Shown: in pieces, positions 8,368-17,111 of the stretch
Position numbering within the stretch: position 1 is the first letter of the stretch
How the letters are laid out: the number at the start of each line of letters is the position of its first letter
The notes under the pieces: generated by a model
What the model saw: only the letters and a program-made list of their open reading frames with translations
Told to the model about the DNA's origin: nothing
Databases searched by the model: none
From: Actinomadura terrae
Lineage (GTDB): Bacteria > Actinomycetota > Actinomycetes > Streptosporangiales > Streptosporangiaceae
NCBI RefSeq assembly: GCF_022751215.1
Contig: NZ_JAICDG010000003.1
Span: 558,001 to 622,000 of the forward strand
Length of the DNA: 64,000 nucleotides
Direction of reading: 5' to 3'
Made by a program: the position numbers and the translations under genes

Positions 8368-9399
8368 TCAGTGGTCGCAGGGATGCCCGCCCGCGTGCCG
8401 GTGCGGCTGCGCCCCGGCGACGTGGCGGGGGCCGTGCGCGTCCTGGCAGTGGCCGTGGTCTCCGGGCGAGGGCGCGGTCGCGTCGACGTGGTCGACCTCC
8501 AGCGTCGTGTGCGTGATCCCGTAGGAGTCGCGCAGCAGCGTCTGGAGATCGCGCCGGACGGCGTGGCAGTCGCCCATGGCGTCGACGAGCACGTGCGCCG
8601 ACAGCGCCGGATAGCCGGAGCTGACCTCCCACACGTGCAGGTCGTGGACCTCCTCCACGCACGGGCGGCGCGCCAGCCGGCCGCCCAGCTCGGACGGGTC
8701 GATCCCCGCCGGCGCGGCCTCCATCAGCACCCGTCCCGCGTCCCGCAGCAGCTCGTACCCGGCCTTCAGCATCAGCGCCGCCACCACCAGCGAGGCGATC
8801 GCGTCGGCGCGGGCGAAGCCGACCGTCCAGACCAGCAGGCCCGCGACCGCCGTGGAGATGAACGCGTACAGGTCGTTCAGGATGTGCTGGAACGCGCCCT
8901 CGACGTTCAGGCTGCTCCGGTTCGCCCTGCTGATCAGCCAGGTCGCCGCGATGTTGACCGCGATGCCGGCGATCGACGTCCAGAACACGAGCTGGCCCTC
9001 GACGTCGGGCGGGTCGAGCAGCCGCCGGACGCCCTCGTAGACGAAGAAGACCGACAGCAGGATCAGCGTCAGCCCGTTGAGCTGCGCGGACAGGATCTCC
9101 GCGCGGCGCAGGCCGTAGGTGTAGCCGCCCTTCGGCGGGCGCGCCGCGATCCGCATCGCCACCAGGGCCAGCGCGATCGCGAACGCGTCGGTCATCATGT
9201 GCGCGGCGTCGGAGATCAACGCCAGCGACCGCGCCAGCAGGCCGATCACGACCTCGCCGGTCATGTAGACGAGGATCAGCGCGAGCGCGCCGCCGAGGTA
9301 GCGGCTGTCGGCGTCCGGGGTGAGGCCGTGCCCGTGGCCGTGCCCATGCCCGTGGCCGTGCCCGTGCGAGGTCTCCTCCGGCTCCCGCTCCTCGCTCAT
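8368..9399 (-). CDS. Cation diffusion facilitator (CzcD/ZitB-type) metal efflux protein
   Basis: A 343-residue CDF transporter with six predicted transmembrane segments and a cytoplasmic C-terminal domain. The transport-site ligands are visible: D64 x2 H67 x3 D71 in the second segment and H171 x3 D175 in the fifth. The N-terminus carries an alternating His-Gly run (about residues 12-24), and the C-terminal tail is also rich in His, Asp and Cys, both likely cytoplasmic metal-binding tails. It should export Zn(II), Co(II) or a similar divalent ion by proton antiport. Its ATG overlaps the ArsR stop (ATGA), so it is translationally coupled to its own metal sensor. Confidence 0.93.
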   Translation of the reverse strand: MSEEREPEETSHGHGHGHGHGHGHGLTPDADSRYLGGALALILVYMTGEVVIGLLARSLALISDAAHMMTDAFAIALALVAMRIAARPPKGGYTYGLRRAEILSAQLNGLTLILLSVFFVYEGVRRLLDPPDVEGQLVFWTSIAGIAVNIAATWLISRANRSSLNVEGAFQHILNDLYAFISTAVAGLLVWTVGFARADAIASLVVAALMLKAGYELLRDAGRVLMEAAPAGIDPSELGGRLARRPCVEEVHDLHVWEVSSGYPALSAHVLVDAMGDCHAVRRDLQTLLRDSYGITHTTLEVDHVDATAPSPGDHGHCQDAHGPRHVAGAQPHRHAGGHPCDH

Positions 9400-9785
9400 G
9401 TCTCCTCCTCCCCGTGGTGGACGTGGGCGAGGGCGAGATCGAGCAGCATCCGGACGTGCGAGTCGTCCAGCCGGTAGTAGGCCATGCGCCCGGCGCGGCG
9501 GACCCGGACGACGCGGTTGGCGCGCAGCAGGCGCAGCGTGTGCGAGACCGCGGACTCCGAGTGCCCGCAGGACGCGGCGATGTCGCACACGCACATCTCT
9601 CCCCCCTCCAGCAACGCGGTGATCACCCGCAGCCGGCCCGGGTCGGCCAGCAGGCCGAACACCTGGGCCAGCTCGGCGATCGTCTCCGTCTCCGGCAGCG
9701 ACGCGCGGACGAGGCCGACCTTCTCAGCATCGATCACGCGCACCGCGCACTCCACGGCGGGGGCGACGTCTGAAGCACTGCTCAT
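9396..9785 (-). CDS. ArsR/SmtB family metal-sensing repressor
   Basis: A 129-residue winged-helix repressor. The DNA-recognition region is SCGHSESAVSHTLRLLRA (72-89). It has two candidate metal sites: an alpha-3N type CVCD (Cys65, Cys67, Asp68) and a complete alpha-5 type D108-x-H110 ... H121-x2-H124, matching the zinc site spacing of SmtB/CzrA. Zn, Co or Ni sensing is therefore likely; the extra Cys pair leaves Cd/Pb possible. It is first in an operon with the CDF exporter. A 14-base perfect palindrome covers its start codon and probable transcription start. Confidence 0.92.
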   Translation of the reverse strand: MSSASDVAPAVECAVRVIDAEKVGLVRASLPETETIAELAQVFGLLADPGRLRVITALLEGGEMCVCDIAASCGHSESAVSHTLRLLRANRVVRVRRAGRMAYYRLDDSHVRMLLDLALAHVHHGEEET

Positions 9786-9798
9786 ATGAGCAAATGTA
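9779..9798 (-). promoter_or_regulatory. ArsR operator overlapping leaderless promoter
   Basis: TGCTCATATGAGCA (9779-9792) is a perfect 14-base palindrome of the form seen at ArsR/SmtB operators. On the minus strand TACATT (9798-9793) sits 7 bases before the ATG at 9785, so transcription probably begins at the start codon, inside the operator. Bound repressor would block initiation directly. Confidence 0.65.
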
Positions 9799-9809
9799 GC
9801 GCATGGGTC

Positions 9810-10853
9810 TCACCAGTCGGGCGAGGCCCCCGTTTCCCCGGTGGGCGCCATGGAGATCGGCCCCGGCGTCCCCGTCTCCGAGGACGGCTCGGACGCCGCC
9901 GGCGCGGTGCCGCCGCCCTGGCCCGGGTCGTCCGGCGTGCTGGGCGACGGCTCGACCGACGGGACGCCGGTGCCGGGGCCGGTCGGCTCGGTCGCGCTCG
10001 GGCTGGGGCTCGGCTCGTCCGTCGGGACGTCCGTGCCGGGCGAGGAACTGCCGGAGTCGATCGGGGCGGGGGAGTCCGACGGCGACTCGACCGTCTCCTC
10101 GGGCGGGAGGTCGGTGGGCGGGCCGTCCAGCGCGCCCGCCGTGGCGCGCGGCCGCTCGAAGCCCATCGTCGCGCCCGGGTCGACGAGAACGAACGTCTCG
10201 ATCGTCCCCTTCTGGGAATCACGCGGCCGGATCCGCGTCACTTTCCCCTTCTGGAAACCCGGCCAGGATCGGCCACGGTAGGATGCGCCGCCCGTCTTGA
10301 TCTTTTTCTCCGGCTGGGTGAGCGGATTGCCGCAATTGCACTTCACCGTCGGCACTCCGTAGCCATTGATCAGAACGCCCATTCCGGCCTGGAGGACGGC
10401 GGGCGCGCTCGTCGCCGCGCCGTCGCGCCACCCGTGGTTCGTCACGAGCGTGTCGGTGCGCAGCAGGACCGGAGTGAGCCGCGAGACGTACCGGGGGATG
10501 TCGCTCACCGGAATGCCCTGCACCCCCGCCCACGCCTTCGCCTTCGCCGGGTCGGCCTGCAAGAACGCGATCAGCTTGCTCTGGTCGCAGCTCGCCGCGC
10601 GGCGCGTCCCGCCGTAGAGGCCGGGGGTGTCCCCGTCCCGCGTCCCGCCCGTCCGCTGCCGGGGCGTGACCTTGGTCGCGTCGGTCCCCGACATCAGCGT
10701 GTACGGCTCCGGGCCCGGCGACCCGACCGTCAACCGGGTGATCGTCGCCCCCGCGTCCCCGCACCCCGTCAGCACCCCGCCCGCCACGCACAGCACCGCC
10801 GCGGCCACCGCCACGACCCTGTTCCGGGCAATTGGCGAATAATTCTCACGCAT
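9810..10853 (-). CDS. DUF6777-like lipoprotein with Pro/Ser-rich C-terminal tail
   Basis: A 347-residue exported protein. The N-terminal signal (residues ~10-31) ends in the lipobox LTGC, so it should be lipid-anchored on the outer face of the membrane. The middle ~200 residues (Cys pairs in KCNCGNP; AYxx-like kinase-linked region with RRAASCDQSKL) resemble the actinobacterial DUF6777 family, often found beside Ser/Thr kinases. The last ~120 residues are Pro/Ser/Glu-rich and low-complexity, perhaps a cell-wall spacer. It is divergent from a membrane Ser/Thr kinase, suggesting a paired sensor or substrate role. Family call from memory, moderate certainty. Confidence 0.75.
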   Translation of the reverse strand: MRENYSPIARNRVVAVAAAVLCVAGGVLTGCGDAGATITRLTVGSPGPEPYTLMSGTDATKVTPRQRTGGTRDGDTPGLYGGTRRAASCDQSKLIAFLQADPAKAKAWAGVQGIPVSDIPRYVSRLTPVLLRTDTLVTNHGWRDGAATSAPAVLQAGMGVLINGYGVPTVKCNCGNPLTQPEKKIKTGGASYRGRSWPGFQKGKVTRIRPRDSQKGTIETFVLVDPGATMGFERPRATAGALDGPPTDLPPEETVESPSDSPAPIDSGSSSPGTDVPTDEPSPSPSATEPTGPGTGVPSVEPSPSTPDDPGQGGGTAPAASEPSSETGTPGPISMAPTGETGASPDW

Positions 10854-10966
10854 GTGTCGTCTCCCGCTCCAGGTCCGCCGAACCTATACTCTTCGATGCC
10901 GGGCGAAGCGGTTTTGTGCCCGGTGAAATGCTTGATTTTCTCGGGGGAGCCGAACGGGGGGTGCGA

Positions 10967-12553
10967 ATGGCGAGCCCGCTTCCCCTCGACGCCTCCGACC
11001 CCACGCGTCTCGGTGGCTGCGAGTTGCTCGGCCGCATCGGCACGGGCGGTCAGGGCGTGGTGTTCCTCGGTCGCCCGCTCGACCCCGCCGCGGGGCTGCC
11101 GCCGCTGGTCGCGGTCAAGCTGCTGCACACCCGGCTCCTGGGCGACGACGCGGCCCGCGCCCGCTTCGTCCGGGAGTTGGCGCTGCTCCAGCGGGTGGCC
11201 GGGTTCTGCACCGCGCAGATGCTCGCCGCCGACACCGCCGGCGACCGCCCCTACATCGTCAGCGAGTACGTCGAGGGCCGCTCGCTCAACGACCTCGTCC
11301 TGGAGGAGGGGCCGCGCACCGGCGCCGACCTCGACCGGCTCGCGATCAGCTCGGTCACGGCGCTCACCGCCATCCACCGCGCCGGGATCGTGCACCGCGA
11401 CTTCAAGCCGCACAACGTCCTGATGGGACGCGACGGCCCGCGCGTGATCGACTTTGGCATCGCCCGCGCCTACGCCGCGGGCGCCACCCTGACCAGCCAG
11501 GTCGTCGGCACTCCCGCCTACATGGCGCCCGAGCAGTTCGCGGGACGCATCGGCCCCGCCACCGACCTGTTCGCCTGGGCCGCGACCCTGCTGTTCGCCG
11601 CCACCGCCCGCGACCCCTTCGCGGGCGGCAGCGTCCCCGCCGTCATGTACCGCATCCTGCACGAGACCCCCGACCTGAGCGCCCTCCCCGCCCCGATCGC
11701 CGAGGTCGCCGGCGCCTGCCTCGCCCGGGACCCGGCCGACCGTCCCACCGCCGAACAGGTCCTGATGCGCCTCCTGGGCGAGTACGGCGCCCCGCACACC
11801 CCCCACGACTTCTCCGCCCCGCCCGCCCTTCGCCCCACCACCCCGATCCCGAGCCCCCGCACCCCCGTCCCGACCCGCACCCTCGACCAGGGCGCGGTAC
11901 CCGCCCCCCGCCCGTCCCCCACCCGAGCCCCGGCCCCCGGCCCCGCGCAGGGTTTCGCACCCGCGCCCGGGCGTGGAACTGGGAGCGGTCCGGGGAGCAC
12001 GTACAAAGCTGGTTCCGGACGTGGGGGCGGTTCTGCGCTTGTGGGCGGGGCGGGGGAGGGGACTTCGACTCGGAAGGCCACCGCCGAGCTCGATCGGGGC
12101 GGGGAGCCGGCGGCGGGTTCCGGGGGCGCCGCCGGGCCGTTCGTGCCCGCGTCCTCGGGGGCTCGGACGCGGACGCGGGAGCTGCGGCGGGGAGCGGCGA
12201 CGGTGGTGGGGCTCGTGCTCGCGGGGTTCCTCGCCGCGCTGGACGTCGCGTCGCTCGCGATCCTGATCGCGCGGCCGTCGCTGACGGAGGGGCATCGCGG
12301 CGGGCTGCTGCCCGTGGTCGCGACGTCGTTCACCGTGCTCGCCGCCGTCACGCTGGTCGCGGTGATCCTCGCGTGGCGCGGCAGCCGCGCCGGGGCGTGG
12401 ACGGCGATGGCCGCCCGCGTCACCCGGGTCGCGCTGTGGGGCGCGTGGGGCGCGCTCGTGTCCGTGGACGCGGCCGCGCTGGCCGGGCACGCCGCCGTCA
12501 CCGCCCTGGTGGTGGTCCTGCTCGCGGCGGGGCTGCGCTCGTCACCGCGGTGA
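10967..12553 (+). CDS. Ser/Thr protein kinase with polytopic membrane C-terminus
   Basis: A 528-residue Hanks-type kinase. Visible kinase elements are the Gly-rich loop GTGGQG, catalytic Lys51 (VAVK), HRDFKPHNV, DFG and GTPAYMAPEQ. A ~130-residue Pro/Gly/Thr-rich linker follows, then three or four hydrophobic segments up to the C-terminus instead of an extracellular PASTA or sensor domain, so it is a membrane kinase with little exposed outside. I chose the ATG at 10967, preceded by GGGGGG at suitable spacing; ATG 10928 is an alternative. It faces the DUF6777-like lipoprotein gene. Its last 12 bases overlap the convergent VWA gene. Confidence 0.88.
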   Translation: MASPLPLDASDPTRLGGCELLGRIGTGGQGVVFLGRPLDPAAGLPPLVAVKLLHTRLLGDDAARARFVRELALLQRVAGFCTAQMLAADTAGDRPYIVSEYVEGRSLNDLVLEEGPRTGADLDRLAISSVTALTAIHRAGIVHRDFKPHNVLMGRDGPRVIDFGIARAYAAGATLTSQVVGTPAYMAPEQFAGRIGPATDLFAWAATLLFAATARDPFAGGSVPAVMYRILHETPDLSALPAPIAEVAGACLARDPADRPTAEQVLMRLLGEYGAPHTPHDFSAPPALRPTTPIPSPRTPVPTRTLDQGAVPAPRPSPTRAPAPGPAQGFAPAPGRGTGSGPGSTYKAGSGRGGGSALVGGAGEGTSTRKATAELDRGGEPAAGSGGAAGPFVPASSGARTRTRELRRGAATVVGLVLAGFLAALDVASLAILIARPSLTEGHRGGLLPVVATSFTVLAAVTLVAVILAWRGSRAGAWTAMAARVTRVALWGAWGALVSVDAAALAGHAAVTALVVVLLAAGLRSSPR

Positions 12554-13705
12554 CGAGCGCGTCCACTCGGTGAGGTCGCGGCGCTCGATCGCGGCGGCCA
12601 TCAGGTCGGGGAAGGCGTCGGGGGTACAGGCGAACGCGGGGACCCCCAGCGCGGCGAGCGCCGCCGCGGTGTCGTGGTCGTAGGACGGGGCGCCCTCGTC
12701 CGCCAGCGCCAGCAGCACCACGACCCGCACGCCGGACGCCGCCAGCGCCGCCACCCGCTGGAGCATCTCGTCGCGGTCGCCGCCCTCGTACAGGTCGGTG
12801 ACCAGCACGAGGATCGTGTCCGCCGGGCGGGTGACCAGGCCCTGGCAGTACGCGACCGCGCGGTTGATGTCGGTGCCGCCGCCGAGCCGCGCCCCGAACA
12901 GCACCTCGACCGGGTCGTGGAGCTGGTCGGTGAGGTCGGCGACGGCGGTGTCGAACACCACCAGCGACGTGCGCAGCGCGCGCAGCGAGGCCAGCGCGGC
13001 GCCGAACACGCTCGCGTACACCACCGACGCCGCCATGGAGCCGCTCTGGTCGACGGCGAGCACCACGTCCCGCTCGACGCCCGCGCGGCGCCGCCCGTAC
13101 CCGACCATGCGCTCGGGGACGAGCGTCCCGTGCTCGGGCAGGTAGTGGCGCAGGTTCGCGCGGATCGTCCGGTCCCAGTCGACGTCGGCGAGCCGCCTCG
13201 GGCGGGAGACGCGGGCCGCGCGGTCCAGCGCGCCGCCCGCCGCCGACCGCGTCCGCCCCGCGAGGCGCCGCTCCAGATCGCCGGTGACCTTCCGCACCAC
13301 GGCCCGCGCCGACTCCCGCGCCCGGTCGGGCAGCACCCGGTTGAGCGACAGCAGCGTCCCGACCAGGTGGACGTCGGGCTCGACGGCCTCCAGCATCTCC
13401 GGCTCGGTCAGCAGCCGGGTCAGGTCGAGCCGCTCGATCGCGTCCTTCTGCATGACCTGGACGACCGTGGACGGGAAGTACTCGCGGATGTCGCCGAGCC
13501 AGCGCGCGACCGACGGCGCCGAGTCGCCGAGGCCCGCGCCGCGCCGCCCCGGCCGGGGGCGCCCCTCCTCGCGGTCGCCCGCGCCGTAGAGCCGCTCCAG
13601 CGCGCCGTCCATCCGGGCGTCGTCGCCGGTCAGCGACGCGCCGGTGCCGTCGGCGCGCTCGCCGCCGAGCACCAGGCGCCACCGCCGCAGCCGTTCGTCG
13701 CTCAT
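12542..13705 (-). CDS. VWA domain-containing protein (last gene of the SWIM/MoxR operon)
   Basis: A 387-residue protein. The N-terminal ~200 residues are helical and Arg-rich; the C-terminal half is a von Willebrand A domain with an intact MIDAS start D219-x-S221-x-S223 (VDQSGSM) and a GGTDIN segment for the third metal-loop contribution. VWA partners of MoxR AAA+ ATPases act as metal-dependent adaptors that recruit or remodel client proteins. Its ATG overlaps the upstream DUF5682 stop by 4 bases. It is the fifth gene of the operon and its 3' end overlaps the convergent kinase gene by 12 bases. Confidence 0.85.
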   Translation of the reverse strand: MSDERLRRWRLVLGGERADGTGASLTGDDARMDGALERLYGAGDREEGRPRPGRRGAGLGDSAPSVARWLGDIREYFPSTVVQVMQKDAIERLDLTRLLTEPEMLEAVEPDVHLVGTLLSLNRVLPDRARESARAVVRKVTGDLERRLAGRTRSAAGGALDRAARVSRPRRLADVDWDRTIRANLRHYLPEHGTLVPERMVGYGRRRAGVERDVVLAVDQSGSMAASVVYASVFGAALASLRALRTSLVVFDTAVADLTDQLHDPVEVLFGARLGGGTDINRAVAYCQGLVTRPADTILVLVTDLYEGGDRDEMLQRVAALAASGVRVVVLLALADEGAPSYDHDTAAALAALGVPAFACTPDAFPDLMAAAIERRDLTEWTRSSPR

Positions 13706-15945
13706 CGGGCCCCCTCCCAGCCGAGAATGGTCAGCGCGGTCGCGGCGGCGGGCGCCGCGCGGGACTCGTCGAGATCGTCGCCCGGTGGACGCGGCGCTCC
13801 GCCCCCCTCGCCGAGGCGGCGGGCCCGCTCGCCGATCGCGCGCCGCTCGGCGGACCCGTAGGCGCCGAAGGTCCGGCGCAGCAGCGGCAGCACGTCGGTG
13901 AACGAGTCGCCGGGCAGCCCGGAGATCCAGCCGTCCACGAGGCGGAGCAGGGCGTCGTCGTGCAGGAGCAGCAGCCCGCCGCCCGACAGGAAGCCCTCGA
14001 CCCACGCCGCCGCGCGCGCCGGTGCCGCGCCGACCGACACCGCGCGGGCCATCCGGTCGGGGACGTCCGGCAGGCGGCCCGCGTCGTGCAGGAGGCGGGT
14101 GAGGCGGCCCTCGATCAGGCCGTGCAGCGCGTCCGGGCGGGCGACCAGCGACTCCAGCGTGCGGCGCCACCGCTCCAGGTGACCCTCGTGGGCGAGCAGC
14201 GACAGCGCGCCGTGGACGGCGTCGACCCGCCCGAGGACGTCGCGGGCCGCGTCGTCGTCCAGCCCCGCCACGGCGGCGGGCAGCCCGACGCAGATCCGCA
14301 CGACCAGGCCGTCCACGACCGTGTGGAGCGGGCCGGTGGAGGTGCCGCGCACGTCCCCGTAGCGCAGCGCCCTGACCAGCGCGGGCAGCGCCGCCATCAG
14401 GTGCGCGACGTCGGTGTCGACGGCGGCGCGGTCGGCGAGCGCGCGCATCACGGTCGGCAGCGCGTCGCCGAGGTCGGCCAGCAGGCACCGCTCGGCGACG
14501 GAGGTCAGGTCGGCGAGCGCGCCCGCGCCGGCGGCGAGCGCCTCGGCGCGGGCGGTCGCGGCGCCGCGCACGGTCGTCCCCCACGCGCTCGCCTCGATCA
14601 GCTCGACGTCGAACTCGGGCCGCCACGCCAGCGTCCAGGTCTCCCGGAACGTCCCCTTCGACCGGCTCTCGGACGGGACGCCCCACTCCACCCCCACCAG
14701 CCGGAGCCGGTGCAGCAGGTGGCTGCGCTCCAGGTCGGTCGGCTTGCGCAGGTCGAGGTCCTGGTCCTTGTCGAGCGCGGACGGCCGCAGCCGCAACCGC
14801 CGCTGCTCGGCCTGGAGGTCGCGCTGGAGCGGCACCATCGGGGTCCGCTCGGGCACCGCGCCGAGCCGCTCGCCGACCACCAGCCGCGCCCGCACCAGCT
14901 CGACCGGCAGGTCGGCGCCCTCGCACAGGACGGCGCGCGTCGCCTCGGTGACCTCCTCCAGCCCCGCCAGCGGACGGCCGCGCAGCGCGGCGAGCGCCTC
15001 CGCCAGCCGCACCGCCTCGATCACGTGCGCGGACGAGACGTGCAGGTCCTCCTCGCGCAGCACCCGCGCGGCGGCGGTCAGCCACCGCTCGACCGGGCGG
15101 TCGGGCGCCGTGAACAGATGGTGGTACCAGCCGGGGGACCGCACGCCCGCCCCGTACCCGGACCGCCCGGCGAGCCGCCCGTGCGTCCACGGCACCCACG
15201 TCATCGCGACCTTCGTCTTCGGCAGGCCGCGCAGCGTCCGGTCGTCGCGGGCGGCGGGCACACTCGCCAGCAGCGCCGGGACGTGCCACGCGCCGCACAC
15301 CACCGCCACCCGCTCGTACCCCTCCTTGAGGACGCGGCGGACCGTCCGGCGCATGTACGCCTCGCGCTGCTCCTCCCGCCGCAAGTACCCGGCGGGCAGG
15401 CCGCTCTCCTCCGGCGACGCGTCCACCTGCGCCCGCAGCTCCGCCATCGCCTCCGCGATCGCGGGGAACGGGGACGGGCCGCCGAGCCGGTGCTCGACGA
15501 CGTCGTCCCACCAGCGCTCGGTGTCGTCGTACCCGGCGGCCTTCGCCAGCAGGCCCAGCGGGTCGAGCCGGATGTCCTCCTCCGCCGCGCCGGGCTCCCC
15601 TTCGTCCGCGAGCGGGACGAGCTGGTTCGCCGCCGGGAGGTCGCAGAACCCGACCTGCGCGCCCATCGCGAGCGCGTGCCGGATCGCCTGCCATTCCGGG
15701 CTGAACTCGGCGAACGGCCAGAAGGCCGCCCGGCGGTCGTGCTCCCCGGTGGGGGAGTGGGCCAGCAGCGCGACCGGCGGCACCATCCCCGGGTCGGCGG
15801 CCAGCGCCACGATCGGATCGGCCTCCGGCGGCCCCTCGACCAGCACCGCGTCGGGCTTGAAGCCCTCCAGGGCGGTGCGCAGCGCGCGCGCCGACCCCGG
15901 CCCGTGGTGCCGGACGCCATAGACCTCGACCCGGGGCGCCGTCAA
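13702..15945 (-). CDS. DUF5682 family protein
   Basis: A 747-residue cytoplasmic protein matching the DUF5682 family, whose function is unknown. The N-terminus VYGVRHHGPGSARAL contains the paired His typical of the family, followed by VLVEGPPEADP and ...VVCGAWHVPAL (about 205-215), a His/Cys-containing segment that looks like an active site or metal site; this N-terminal half resembles TraB/ChaN-like folds. The rest is helical. No ATG or GTG fits: translation most likely begins at TTG 15945, which overlaps the MoxR stop as TTGA, in line with every other junction in this operon. Confidence 0.8.
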   Translation of the reverse strand: MTAPRVEVYGVRHHGPGSARALRTALEGFKPDAVLVEGPPEADPIVALAADPGMVPPVALLAHSPTGEHDRRAAFWPFAEFSPEWQAIRHALAMGAQVGFCDLPAANQLVPLADEGEPGAAEEDIRLDPLGLLAKAAGYDDTERWWDDVVEHRLGGPSPFPAIAEAMAELRAQVDASPEESGLPAGYLRREEQREAYMRRTVRRVLKEGYERVAVVCGAWHVPALLASVPAARDDRTLRGLPKTKVAMTWVPWTHGRLAGRSGYGAGVRSPGWYHHLFTAPDRPVERWLTAAARVLREEDLHVSSAHVIEAVRLAEALAALRGRPLAGLEEVTEATRAVLCEGADLPVELVRARLVVGERLGAVPERTPMVPLQRDLQAEQRRLRLRPSALDKDQDLDLRKPTDLERSHLLHRLRLVGVEWGVPSESRSKGTFRETWTLAWRPEFDVELIEASAWGTTVRGAATARAEALAAGAGALADLTSVAERCLLADLGDALPTVMRALADRAAVDTDVAHLMAALPALVRALRYGDVRGTSTGPLHTVVDGLVVRICVGLPAAVAGLDDDAARDVLGRVDAVHGALSLLAHEGHLERWRRTLESLVARPDALHGLIEGRLTRLLHDAGRLPDVPDRMARAVSVGAAPARAAAWVEGFLSGGGLLLLHDDALLRLVDGWISGLPGDSFTDVLPLLRRTFGAYGSAERRAIGERARRLGEGGGAPRPPGDDLDESRAAPAAATALTILGWEGAR

Positions 15946-17111
15946 GAGACCTCCCGGCAGGCGCGGTAGAAGTCCTGCCAGTCGGGGCGGTCCCGGACGA
16001 CCGTCTCCAGGTACTCCTGCCACGCGACCCGGTCGGCCACCGGGTCCTGCACGACGGCGCCGACGATGCCGCCCGCGACGTCCGCCGCGCGCAGCACCCC
16101 GTCGCCGAAGTGCGCGGCCAGCGCCAGCCCGCTCGTGACCACGGAGATGGCCTCGGCGGTGCCGAGCGTCGCGCCCGGCGACTTGAGCTTGGTCCGCCCG
16201 TCGCCGGTCAGCCCCGAGCGCAGCTCGCGGAACACCGTCACCACCCGGCGGATCTCCTCCAGCCCCGCCGGGGCCTCGGGCAGCTCCAGCGCCGCGCCGA
16301 TCTGCCCGACCCGGCGGGCGACGATGTCGACCTCGTCGTCCACGGAGTCCGGCAGCGGCAGCACGACCGTGTTGAACCGCCGCCGCAGCGCGCTCGACAG
16401 CTCGTTCACGCCCCGGTCGCGGTCGTTCGCCGTCGCGATCACGGTGAAGCCGCGCCGCGCCCGCACCTCCGTGCCGAGCTCGGGCACCGGCAGCGTCTTC
16501 TCCGACAGGACGGTGATCAGCGTGTCCTGCACGTCGGAGGGCATCCGGGTCAGCTCCTCGATCCGCGCGACCGACCCGAGCCGCATCGCCCGCATCAGCG
16601 GGCTCTCCACCAGCGCCCGCTCCGACGGGCCCTCCGCGAGCAGCCGCGCGTAGTTCCACCCGTACCGGACGGACTCCTCCGACGTGCCCGCCGTCCCCTG
16701 CACCAGCAGCGTGGAGTCGCCGCTGACGGCCGCGGCCAGATGCTCGGCGACCCACGTCTTCGCCGTCCCCGGGACGCCGAGCAGCAGCAGCGCCCGGTCG
16801 GTGGCGAGCGTCGCGACCGCGACCTCGATCAGCCGCCGCGACCCCACGTACTTGGGCCCGATGACCGTCCCGTCGGGCAGCTCGCCGCCGAGCAGGTACG
16901 TGCTGACCGCCCACGGCGACAACCGCCACCCCGGCGGCCGGGGCCGCTCGTCCTGCTCGGCGAGCCGCGCCAGCTCGCCCGCGTACTCCTCCTCCGCATG
17001 CGCCCGCAACACCCCGCCCGCGCCCTCAGGCGCACGACTCCCCGGCAACTGCCCCGCCTCTCTGGGGGGACGACCCTCCAGACCCCCCAGCAACCGCTCC
17101 TCTTCGCTCAC
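15942..17111 (-). CDS. MoxR-type AAA+ ATPase of the SWIM/DUF5691/DUF5682/VWA operon
   Basis: A 389-residue AAA+ ATPase. The Walker A motif is GVPGTAKTW (112-120; a T-A replaces the more usual G-x before Lys). The ATPase core continues with ARIEELTRMPSDVQDTLITVLSEK (Walker B/pore region), the sensor segment VIATANDRD and an arginine-finger region ALRRRFN. The first ~75 residues are a charged, variable extension. It starts at GTG 17111, overlapping the DUF5691 stop as GTGA. With VWA and DUF partners it should act as a remodelling ATPase; the client is unknown. It is distinct in sequence from the second MoxR at 23.5 kb. Confidence 0.88.
   Translation of the reverse strand: MSEEERLLGGLEGRPPREAGQLPGSRAPEGAGGVLRAHAEEEYAGELARLAEQDERPRPPGWRLSPWAVSTYLLGGELPDGTVIGPKYVGSRRLIEVAVATLATDRALLLLGVPGTAKTWVAEHLAAAVSGDSTLLVQGTAGTSEESVRYGWNYARLLAEGPSERALVESPLMRAMRLGSVARIEELTRMPSDVQDTLITVLSEKTLPVPELGTEVRARRGFTVIATANDRDRGVNELSSALRRRFNTVVLPLPDSVDDEVDIVARRVGQIGAALELPEAPAGLEEIRRVVTVFRELRSGLTGDGRTKLKSPGATLGTAEAISVVTSGLALAAHFGDGVLRAADVAGGIVGAVVQDPVADRVAWQEYLETVVRDRPDWQDFYRACREVS

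Noticed and set aside
9318..9366. Repetitive CCGTGG/CCATGC run as a regulatory repeat
   Set aside because: It encodes the His-Gly tail of the CDF transporter; no sign of a non-coding role.
12542..15694. 1050-residue continuous minus-strand frame through the VWA gene
   Set aside because: Only the last 387 codons encode the VWA protein; the upstream part is out of frame with the DUF5682 protein, which has the recognisable motifs.
13960..15969. Long plus-strand frame opposite DUF5682
   Set aside because: Antisense shadow rich in Arg/Gln/His/Pro without a start signal or motif.
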